A program made the translations under genes and the position numbers. DNA of 64,000 bases from Arthrobacter sp. StoSoilA2 (GTDB taxonomy: Bacteria > Actinomycetota > Actinomycetes > Actinomycetales > Micrococcaceae), in contig NZ_AP024643.1 in NCBI RefSeq assembly GCF_019977195.1, positions 1 through 64,000 of the forward strand. Reading direction: 5' to 3'. The notes beneath the pieces are model-generated. The model was not told the DNA's origin and ran no database searches. It worked only from the letters and a program-made list of their open reading frames with translations. Below are positions 57,707 through 64,000 of the stretch, one piece after another (the first letter of the stretch is position 1; each line of letters opens with the position of its first letter).

Positions 57707-58519
57707 ATGATGCGCCTCGTAGCAAGTGATATTGACGGCACCATCCTCGGTCATGACGGCAAGATCAGTGATCGGACCGTCAAGGCATTCAAAGCATGCC
57801 GGGACGCCGGGGTGGAGCTTGTGTTCGTAACGGGCCGCCCGCCGCGTTGGCTATACCCGCTCCAGGAACAACTCGGGCACAGCGGTATCGTGATCTGTTC
57901 CAACGGCGCAGTGGTCTGGGATCTGGAAACCGAGAAGCCCATTTCTTCCTGCACATTGGATATCACCTCCATTTTTGAAGCGCGACGCATCATCAAGTCC
58001 CTGCGGCCGGATGCTTTGTTCGCCGTGGAAACGCTGACTGGTTTCCAACTGGAGCCGGGCTTCCTCGAGAACGAAACAAGCGAGCTGCTTGCGGAGTTCA
58101 CCCCCGCACCGCTGGACCAGACGCTGACGGCGGATGACGCCGTCGTGAAGTTCCTCGCCATAACCCGCAAAGGCACCCCGGACGAATTCCTTGCCGAAGT
58201 TCAGCCTGCCGTGGCCCATCTGGTCAGCACGACGCACTCGGCACCGCGCACCGCAATGCTCGAGATGTCAGTGCCCGGCATCAACAAGGCCGTCACCCTC
58301 GCGAAGTACGCCGCGTCTCTGGGGATCGACGCCGCCGACGTCGTTGCGTTCGGGGATATGCCCAACGACATCGAGATGCTCCGCTGGGCCGGTCACGGCT
58401 ACGCGATGGCCAGCGGGCACCCGGAAGCGATCCTCGCTGCGGGGCAGCAGGCGCCCCACTTCGACGACGACGGAGTGGCGCAGATCCTCGAGGCGAAACT
58501 TACGGAGCAAACGGTCTAG
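57707..58519 (+). CDS. HAD-superfamily Cof-type phosphatase
   Basis: A 270-residue HAD hydrolase with a type IIB cap: LVASDIDGTILGHD (nucleophile Asp), LVFVTGRPPRWL (motif II Thr), Lys in SVPGINKAVTLAKY (motif III) and VVAFGDMPNDIEMLRWAGHGYAM (motif IV acid pair). Such enzymes dephosphorylate sugar phosphates, pyridoxal phosphate or flavin nucleotides. Its 3' end converges on the next gene with a 5-bp gap. ATG 57707 and ATG 57710 are adjacent; the choice does not matter. Confidence 0.92.
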   Translation: MMRLVASDIDGTILGHDGKISDRTVKAFKACRDAGVELVFVTGRPPRWLYPLQEQLGHSGIVICSNGAVVWDLETEKPISSCTLDITSIFEARRIIKSLRPDALFAVETLTGFQLEPGFLENETSELLAEFTPAPLDQTLTADDAVVKFLAITRKGTPDEFLAEVQPAVAHLVSTTHSAPRTAMLEMSVPGINKAVTLAKYAASLGIDAADVVAFGDMPNDIEMLRWAGHGYAMASGHPEAILAAGQQAPHFDDDGVAQILEAKLTEQTV

Positions 58520-58524
58520 CTACT

Positions 58525-59445
58525 TCAAACACGAGGGATCCAGCACCGCACCGACTCGCGGTATCTGATGAACTCTGCACCAAACCGCTCTTCGAGATCG
58601 GCTTCCTCCAGCGGCCGGACGGCATAGTTCCACAGCAGTGAGCCGAGAACGGCGTAGGCGACTACCAGCCAGGACCCGAGGATGAGGCCAACCGCGGCAC
58701 CTTGGGTAATGCCCGCAACAGCCATGGGATTGCGAATCCAGCGATACGGTCCGGCGATGACCAAGCGGTTGGGCATGGCTGAGGGCAACGGGGTGCCAGC
58801 TCCGAGCCAGGACATGGTCAGGGCGGAGGCCACGCCGAGCGCACTTGCGAACGTCAGAAGCAGCGCTCCGACGGGCGCGGCCATCTGCGGAAATGGCAGG
58901 GACACTTCCCATCGCTCTTCGAGGAACGTCAGGGCCAAGGGGATCACAGCCAGGAAAAATCCCCAGAAGAGGATCATTTGGCCGATCGTTGCTCCCACGT
59001 TTGTTGTGGTGCGACGGCCAGTGGCTGAGCGGAATGCGAAGGGCCCTTGGATGATCCAAGCCGTGGGTATCCCGCCCAGGAAGAGGATGCTGAGGGCGGC
59101 CAGGGAACAAGCGGCAGCGGCAATCATGATCAGAACGCCCGATCCTGCTTCAGTTGTCACCGTGGCGTAGACACCGAGGGCAATGGCGACGATTCCCGTC
59201 CAAGCAGTGGCCACCGCTGCGGCGGCCTTTAATCCGATTGCGGCAAGGGCGGAGGCGATGACGAAAAGTGGAATGTCAAAGGCCGCGACAACGACGGGAT
59301 CGAGGCTACCGAGGGTTGCTTCCCGCACCACGGGTGACAGGAAGATGGCGATCCACCACGAAAGACCGGCGGCTGCCTGCACGGCAAAATAGCTTCGGCA
59401 CAACAGCTGCAAGCCCGCTCTCTTGCCGTGGGGTGGCTGCGTCAC
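58525..59445 (-). CDS. Membrane methyltransferase-like protein (ICMT/NnrU type)
   Basis: A 306-residue integral membrane protein with about seven hydrophobic helices. The C-terminal third carries the isoprenylcysteine methyltransferase-like pattern: NRLVIAGPYRWIRNPMAVAGI, then LEERFGAEFIRYRESVRCWIP. In relatives these bind S-adenosylmethionine and modify lipids or proteins. The N-terminal four helices are not part of that domain. It overlaps the preceding NAD-dependent epimerase gene by 4 bp, so the two are cotranslated. Confidence 0.8.
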   Translation of the reverse strand: MTQPPHGKRAGLQLLCRSYFAVQAAAGLSWWIAIFLSPVVREATLGSLDPVVVAAFDIPLFVIASALAAIGLKAAAAVATAWTGIVAIALGVYATVTTEAGSGVLIMIAAAACSLAALSILFLGGIPTAWIIQGPFAFRSATGRRTTTNVGATIGQMILFWGFFLAVIPLALTFLEERWEVSLPFPQMAAPVGALLLTFASALGVASALTMSWLGAGTPLPSAMPNRLVIAGPYRWIRNPMAVAGITQGAAVGLILGSWLVVAYAVLGSLLWNYAVRPLEEADLEERFGAEFIRYRESVRCWIPRV

Positions 59446-60302
59446 GGGTGGCGTACACCCTGGCCAGCCAGCACGGCGCGGTAGCCCTCAACGTAAGTGG
59501 GGAAGGCGAACTCGAAGCCAGTTTCGCGAAGCCTCTGGTTGGAGCAGCGCTTGTCCCCGGGGCCGCCGTGTTGGTCTTCCGACGCCATTGGTGGTTCCGC
59601 GTTCCCCATTTCCAAAGCAAGAAACCGCATGACGTCGCCCATCTCGGCCGCGTGGTCGTCCACGCCTACGTAGACCGGATCCGGGTCCTGATCCATCGTG
59701 GTGAGGTGCACGATCATGGCCGCGGCGTCATCCCTGTGAACACGGTTGGTGTGCCGGGGCCGCGCCGGAATCACGGCTTGCCCTGACCGGACTTGGTCGA
59801 TCAGTCGCGTTCGTCCCGGCCCGTAAATGCCGCCGAGCCGAAGGATGATGGGTTGAGTTCCCGTTCCCCGGGTGCGGGCAAGCAACATATTTTCAGCCTC
59901 CACCAGCACTTTGCCGCTGAAACGCGTGGGCTCGGTGGGTGTGGTCTCGTCCACCACCGCTCCGTCGGAGTCCTTATAGACGGCAGTGGAGGAGACGAAC
60001 AAGATGCGTTCCGGTTCAACAGAATCACGATCCAAAGCGTCCAGAATATTTCGGAGGCCGTCTATGTACGCCGCCCGGTATGCTTCCTCGGTGGAAGAAT
60101 CGGCGGCCACTGCGACCACGACAATGGTCACATCTGCCGGGATGACCGGGACTCCACGTGCGAGGTCCGCGCGAATGCCCTGGATCTCCGCGGGGAGCTT
60201 TTCCGGCGAGCGTCTGAGCCCGGTCACCTCATGGCCCAGGTCTGCGAAACGCAGTCCGGCTTCGGTTCCAAGGTCGCCGCATCCGGCAATCAATACAGTC
60301 AT
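59442..60302 (-). CDS. NAD(P)-dependent epimerase/dehydratase (SDR, YeeZ-like)
   Basis: A 286-residue extended short-chain dehydrogenase. It begins MTVLIAGCGDLGTEAGLRFAD, a Rossmann motif in the G-x-G-x-x-G form, then VTGLRRSPEKL and ILFVSSTAVYKDSDG (catalytic Ser and Tyr). The later LRLGGIYGPGRTRLIDQV is typical of the SDR family. The usual YxxxK motif is less clear, as in YeeZ-type members. ATG 60302 gives the proper Rossmann start, although no strong ribosome binding site is seen. Substrate unknown. Confidence 0.82.
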   Translation of the reverse strand: MTVLIAGCGDLGTEAGLRFADLGHEVTGLRRSPEKLPAEIQGIRADLARGVPVIPADVTIVVVAVAADSSTEEAYRAAYIDGLRNILDALDRDSVEPERILFVSSTAVYKDSDGAVVDETTPTEPTRFSGKVLVEAENMLLARTRGTGTQPIILRLGGIYGPGRTRLIDQVRSGQAVIPARPRHTNRVHRDDAAAMIVHLTTMDQDPDPVYVGVDDHAAEMGDVMRFLALEMGNAEPPMASEDQHGGPGDKRCSNQRLRETGFEFAFPTYVEGYRAVLAGQGVRHP

Positions 60303-60434
60303 GCCACTAGTTTGGCAGCCCTGATGCTCCGCAAAGCTGTCACCAACTTCCCAGTCTCCATACAACCCGCGTTCAACTTGCGCCCGTAGGCTCTCAGCCA
60401 CAGACACGTTTTGCTTGTTGGATGTAGGGGAATC

Positions 60435-60704
60435 ATGGCCAAGCGTAGGATCAACGATTTCAACACCGCTCCGTTGCGGCGGATCGAGCCGGATCACCAC
60501 TGGAGGTCACTCCGTCAGGGCGACCGCGTTAGCGTCACGCTGACGCCCGGGTACGAATCGGCTGGCATAGTGGACGCCGTTACCGGCGACGCAACGGCAG
60601 TTTGGGTGGAGCTCGACGGCGGTCGCGGCCGTACGCTGGTGCACGTCAGCGATGGGGTGGCCGTGGTCCCACTGGAGAAGGTGACGGTCACCGAGGAAGC
60701 GTAG
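60435..60704 (+). CDS. Small conserved-looking hypothetical protein
   Basis: An 89-residue cytosolic protein, MAKRRINDFNTAPLRRIEPD and onward, with alternating strands from about 25 to 85 (GDRVSVTLTPGYESAGIV, VWVELDGGRGRTLVHV). The pattern suggests a small beta-barrel of the SH3 or KOW kind. I do not recognise a family. The GDPD gene starts 13 bp after its stop codon, so they may be one operon. Confidence 0.65.
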   Translation: MAKRRINDFNTAPLRRIEPDHHWRSLRQGDRVSVTLTPGYESAGIVDAVTGDATAVWVELDGGRGRTLVHVSDGVAVVPLEKVTVTEEA

Positions 60705-60717
60705 GCGCCTATGCGCA

Positions 60718-61515
60718 ATGGGCTACGCTTCGGGTGTGACGCTGCCATATTTCCTCCGCAAGGATGGCACTGTGGGCCCGGTGGCCTTTGCCCACCGGGG
60801 ATTCTCCCCGCATGGGATGGAGAACTCCTTGACTGCGTTTAGGGCCGCGGTTGAGCTGGGCACTTTGCACCTTGAAACCGACGTACACACCACTTCAGAC
60901 GGCGTCCTGCTCGTTTTCCACGATTCTTCCCTGGACCGGGTCACGGATTCATCCGGGCGGATCGCCGAATTAACGGCAGACGAGGTAGCCAAGGCCCGCA
61001 TCGGCGGAGTGGAACCTGTGCCGACTTTTGACGAGCTCGTAGCTGCGTTTCCCGATGCCCGCCTGAACCTGGACGTGAAGGACTGGAATTCCGTTAAATC
61101 GATGGCCGAAGCTATCGAGAAGCACGGCATCCATGACCGGGTGTTGGTGACGAGTTTCTCCGACCGGCGTCGACGTGCAGTGTTGAAACTCCTCAGCCAG
61201 CGGACCGCTTCTTCGGCTGGAAGCACCCTGACGGCGCTTTTCGTACTTCTTGGATCCGTGCTGCCGGCGGGCCTGGCCCGCAAGGTGCTCAGCGGCGTCG
61301 ACGCTTTCCAGGTGCCGGTCCGGTACGGCCGGTTTCCGGTGGTAACTGCCGGTTTTGTTCGTCGCGCGCACCGCGTGGGCGTGCAGGTTCACGTCTGGAC
61401 CATCAACGATTCCGCGGAGATGGAACGACTTCTGGACCTTGGCGTTGACGGAATTGTGTCCGACCGGCTGGACTTGCTGAAGGACGTCATGGTGCGCCGG
61501 GGGCAGTGGGTTTAG
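60718..61515 (+). CDS. Glycerophosphodiester phosphodiesterase
   Basis: A 265-residue TIM-barrel GDPD enzyme that hydrolyses deacylated phospholipids to glycerol 3-phosphate and an alcohol. Motifs: AHRGFSPHGMENSLTAF (catalytic His and Arg), LETDVHTTSDGVLLVFHD (Glu-x-Asp metal site and His), LNLDVKDW and a late VHVWTINDSAEMERLL. There is no signal peptide, so it should be cytosolic. ATG 60718 and GTG 60736 are both possible starts; homology begins after the second. Confidence 0.93.
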   Translation: MGYASGVTLPYFLRKDGTVGPVAFAHRGFSPHGMENSLTAFRAAVELGTLHLETDVHTTSDGVLLVFHDSSLDRVTDSSGRIAELTADEVAKARIGGVEPVPTFDELVAAFPDARLNLDVKDWNSVKSMAEAIEKHGIHDRVLVTSFSDRRRRAVLKLLSQRTASSAGSTLTALFVLLGSVLPAGLARKVLSGVDAFQVPVRYGRFPVVTAGFVRRAHRVGVQVHVWTINDSAEMERLLDLGVDGIVSDRLDLLKDVMVRRGQWV

Positions 61516-61531
61516 CGGGACGCTTCGCGTC

Positions 61532-61590
61532 GAAGTGGCATTTGATGACAGTCCCAGGCTGCAACATTGTCATCAAATGCCATCTCGGCG
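61532..61590. repeat. Palindromic intergenic element, copy 2
   Basis: Arms 61532-61550 and 61568-61586 pair at 17 of 19 positions. On the minus strand it reads CGCCGAGATGGCATTTGATG and shares with the element at 41074-41140 both that start and an ATGTT..GC phrase in the loop. It again lies between convergent genes (GDPD and GH2) and overlaps the 3' end of the minus-strand one. Confidence 0.8.
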
Positions 61591-63426
61591 GGCTTCGATG
61601 GCTGCCGTACGGACCTGGCTGGCCCGGATCCGCTCGAGATCGAACTTGGCTCCGCGATCGAAAGTGAAGATGCCATTCTTTTCCTGGAAGACATCCGTCA
61701 GCTGCGTATAGCAGTAACCAAACATGTCCGGGTTATCCAGGAGCACGCCACATAGTCCGTCGAAACGGGCGTAGAACTCCTCCTCGCTGCTGACGCGCTG
61801 GCCGTAACCCCACGACGTCGAAACATCCGTTCCGAGGCCCGCTTCTGGCGCTGCTTGGCGAGCCTCCGTTTCATTCCACCAAATGCCGCCGAATTCGGAC
61901 ACGAAATATGGCTGGCCAGCGTAAGGCACGGAGTATTCCTCACCCTGCGGATTCCGGTTTACAAACGGCTTCCCGTCCGAAAGGCCCTGCTGCTCAATCC
62001 GGAACTGCTCCGGATTCTGCTCGTAGGAATGGGAATCGTAAATGTCGGTTTCGCGGATGCGGTGGGAGTATCCGGATGCGTCGATGACAGGCCGTGTGGG
62101 GTCGGCCAATTTCGTGGCAAGGAACATGGCCTGCGTGACGTCATCCAATACCGTGAGCCGATCGTGCAGGATCTGGTGCGTTTCGTTGAGCGGGCACCAT
62201 CCGATGATCGAGGGATGGTTGAAGTCGCGTTGAAGCACCTCAAGCCATTGGGCTACGAAACTCGCTGTTGGCTTCTGGTTCTGGCCAATGGTTCCTCCTC
62301 CGGAGACGCCCCAGTCGCCGAACTCGCCCCAGACCAGGTAACCGAGCCGGTCTGCGTGGTAGAGGAAGCGCTCTTCGAACACTTTCTGGTGGAGTCGTGC
62401 ACCGTTGAATCCTGCCGCCATGGACAACTCGATGTCCTTGACCAACCCAGCGTCATCCGGCGAGGTCATGAGCGACTCCGGCCAATATCCCTGGTCCAGC
62501 ACCAATCGCTGGAACACGGACTTGCCATTTAGACGAACCACTTTGCCGTCAAGGGCAACTGAACGAACGGCCGCGTAGCTGCTGACGCGGTCAACGACTG
62601 TTCCGGCAGCATCCCGGACTGTCACCTCAAGGTCGTAAAGGAAGGGGTCCTCAATGCACCAAGGGCGCAGAGATCCAGCGGGAATGCCCAGGCGCAATGT
62701 TGGCGTGAGATCCAAGTCGGCTCTGGCCGTAGATTCCACATTTGTACCGCCCTCATCGCTGAGGACAGCAGTCACCGTGTGCCCTGCGCGGTTCCGGCTG
62801 ATCGGAACCTCAATCGTGATGCTGGAACCGGCCAGGTTCGGAGTCATTCGGAGGCGTTTGACGTGGACCTCCGGGACAGCTTCCATCCACACCGTCTGCC
62901 AGATTCCCGTGGTGCGGGTGTACTGGCAATGAGTGTTGTTGTACCAGGTTGCCTGCTTGCCCCGTGCCTGCATTTCGTGCCGCGAGTCACGTGCACGGAC
63001 AACGATGACCGCTTCCGTGCCGGGCTCGGCCACTCCACCAAGATCGGCGGTGAAGGGGGTGAAACCACCCCTGTGGCGGGCCACTTCAATGCCGTTGACC
63101 CAGACAGTCGCGTCGTGGTCCACGGCGCCGAAGTGCAGGAGGACGTTCTGGCCGGCCCACTCCTGGGGGATGGTCACCGTACGTCGGTACCAAACAGCTT
63201 CCATGAAATCCACGTGCTCAATTCCGGAAAGAACCGATTCCGGGGCAAACGGCACCAGGATCTCACTGGTGAGCTCGCGCCTGGCGAGCCCGCGCTCCAA
63301 ACCCGAGTCGCCGGCGTCGATCTCAAAACCCCAGGTTCCGTTGAGGTTCATCCAGTTCTCGCGGACCAGCTGGGGACGGGGATGCTCGGGCTTGGGAAGG
63401 GCTGGCATCATCTTGGGCTCTGTCAA
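61573..63426 (-). CDS. Glycoside hydrolase family 2 protein
   Basis: A 617-residue GH2 enzyme of beta-galactosidase/beta-glucuronidase type. Order: sugar-binding jelly roll (about 15-185, WMNLNGTWGFEID, YRRTVTIPQEW, HFGAVDHDATVWVNG), immunoglobulin-like domain (about 190-285), and TIM barrel (about 290-610). The acid/base Glu is in WCPLNETHQ and the nucleophile Glu in FVSEFGGIWW. There is no signal peptide, so it is cytosolic. I chose TTG 63426, which follows GAAGGAGA at 5 nt; a TTG at 63456 is in frame but lacks a site. Substrate not determined. Confidence 0.88.
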   Translation of the reverse strand: MTEPKMMPALPKPEHPRPQLVRENWMNLNGTWGFEIDAGDSGLERGLARRELTSEILVPFAPESVLSGIEHVDFMEAVWYRRTVTIPQEWAGQNVLLHFGAVDHDATVWVNGIEVARHRGGFTPFTADLGGVAEPGTEAVIVVRARDSRHEMQARGKQATWYNNTHCQYTRTTGIWQTVWMEAVPEVHVKRLRMTPNLAGSSITIEVPISRNRAGHTVTAVLSDEGGTNVESTARADLDLTPTLRLGIPAGSLRPWCIEDPFLYDLEVTVRDAAGTVVDRVSSYAAVRSVALDGKVVRLNGKSVFQRLVLDQGYWPESLMTSPDDAGLVKDIELSMAAGFNGARLHQKVFEERFLYHADRLGYLVWGEFGDWGVSGGGTIGQNQKPTASFVAQWLEVLQRDFNHPSIIGWCPLNETHQILHDRLTVLDDVTQAMFLATKLADPTRPVIDASGYSHRIRETDIYDSHSYEQNPEQFRIEQQGLSDGKPFVNRNPQGEEYSVPYAGQPYFVSEFGGIWWNETEARQAAPEAGLGTDVSTSWGYGQRVSSEEEFYARFDGLCGVLLDNPDMFGYCYTQLTDVFQEKNGIFTFDRGAKFDLERIRASQVRTAAIEARRDGI

Positions 63427-63551
63427 CGCATCTCCTTCGGAAGGGGAAGGGTTCAATTTCCAGTCAAGCGCATCACCGGAAAATGCGCACCCACCCGCCG
63501 GTGCACGTGAGATGGTGTTTCTACCACCAGCCGCCGCGCGAGGAGAATGAC

Positions 63552-64000
63552 GTGACGAGTTACCGCTTGGCCATCATTGATGACTATCAGCAGGTTGCCA
63601 GTGACTACGCCCCTTGGGATTCGCTGCTCGACGACGGCGTGAAAGTCAGCGTTTTCAGCGCACCTTTCGTTTCCGAAGAGCAGGCTGTGGCAGCTTTGGC
63701 GCCGTTCGACATCATTGTGGCAATGCGCGAACGGACGCGTTTTCCGCGCCGGGTGCTCGAGTCATTGACCAACCTGAAACTGCTTGTGACCACGGGCATG
63801 GCCAATGCTGCGATCGACCTTGAGGCTGCGTCGGAGCGTGGCATCCTGGTGTGCGGAACGGGCGGTTCACCGGCAGCGGCACCGGAGATGACGTGGGCGT
63901 TGCTGCTCGCTTTTGCCCGCAACCTGGTTGTGGAGGAAAACTCGCTGAGGGCAGGCGACTGGCAGACCGCCGTCGGGTTTGAACTCGAAGGAAAGACGCT
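63552..64000 (+). CDS. D-2-hydroxyacid dehydrogenase, cut by window end
   Basis: The first about 149 residues of a D-isomer specific 2-hydroxyacid dehydrogenase. After GTG 63552 (AGGAG 63541-63545) it reads MTSYRLAIIDDYQQVASDY; then LKLLVTTGMANAAIDLEAAS and PEMTWALLLAFARNLVVEEN, which are the conserved substrate-domain elements. The NAD-binding Rossmann motif lies beyond the window. It is divergent from the GH2 gene. Substrate unknown. Confidence 0.85.
   Translation, partial: MTSYRLAIIDDYQQVASDYAPWDSLLDDGVKVSVFSAPFVSEEQAVAALAPFDIIVAMRERTRFPRRVLESLTNLKLLVTTGMANAAIDLEAASERGILVCGTGGSPAAAPEMTWALLLAFARNLVVEENSLRAGDWQTAVGFELEGKT

Noticed and set aside
1..64000. CRISPR arrays, insertion sequences, prophage or rRNA genes
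   Set aside because: No regularly spaced repeats, no transposase or integrase motifs and no rRNA sequence were seen.

Overview
The window is 64 kb of chromosome from a high-GC Gram-positive actinobacterium. It starts exactly at dnaA. Gene order (dnaA, oriC, dnaN, gnd, recF, dciA, gyrB, gyrA, DUF3566 gene, tRNA-Ile, DLW-39 gene, tRNA-Ala), many GTG starts, the PknA/PknB/FhaA/FhaB signalling operon, CrgA and a putrescine oxidase close to the Micrococcus enzyme all point to the Micrococcaceae, most likely Arthrobacter or Paenarthrobacter. Species cannot be settled from the sequence alone. I see no insertion sequence, prophage, CRISPR array or rRNA gene.

Layout. (1) 1-12.2 kb: replication block on the + strand, with oriC between dnaA and dnaN, two tRNA genes and a terminator. 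(2) 12.2-19.6 kb: an anchored GH84 glycosidase, an EamA exporter, a GT2 glycosyltransferase, a membrane protein built on 11-residue repeats, cyclophilin, rhomboid protease and a GyrI-like protein. (3) 19.56-20.31 kb: about 750 bp without a gene, holding a dense cluster of DnaA boxes (seven perfect TTRTCCACA sites plus near matches). This is denser than oriC itself and is the most striking non-coding signal in the window. (4) 20.3-23.5 kb: a minus-strand DNA-alkylation repair block: O6-alkylguanine methyltransferase, ECF-like sigma factor, second methyltransferase and AlkB with overlapping ends, then Tag. (5) 23.5-35.2 kb: cell division and cell wall: crgA, class E sortase, a small membrane protein, a glutamine amidotransferase, and the seven-gene operon fhaA-fhaB-pstP-rodA/ftsW-pbpA-pknA-pknB. 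(6) 35.5-44 kb: tRNA-Leu and small metabolic units with local regulators: GntR/enolase-superfamily sugar-acid dehydratase, TetR/putrescine oxidase, and a LysR-type effector domain without its DNA-binding domain. (7) 43.5-50 kb: a GntR-controlled 5-oxoproline locus: pxpA, MHS transporter, fused pxpBC and a fused biotin carboxylase/biotin carrier protein. (8) 50-64 kb: an AldO-like FAD oxidase, BASS and SulP transporters, a RelA/SpoT synthetase-domain protein, assorted small metabolic genes, a GH2 glycosidase and a truncated D-2-hydroxyacid dehydrogenase at the window edge.

How the genes work together. The left end replicates and supercoils the chromosome. The fha/pst/pkn operon couples Ser/Thr phosphorylation to septal and lateral peptidoglycan synthesis, with crgA and a sortase next door. 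Catabolic units each sit beside their own regulator, and three of these have clear palindromic operators (two of type TTGT-N3-ACAA, one 23-bp TetR-type). Several convergent gene pairs are separated by long imperfect palindromes, two of which belong to one sequence family.
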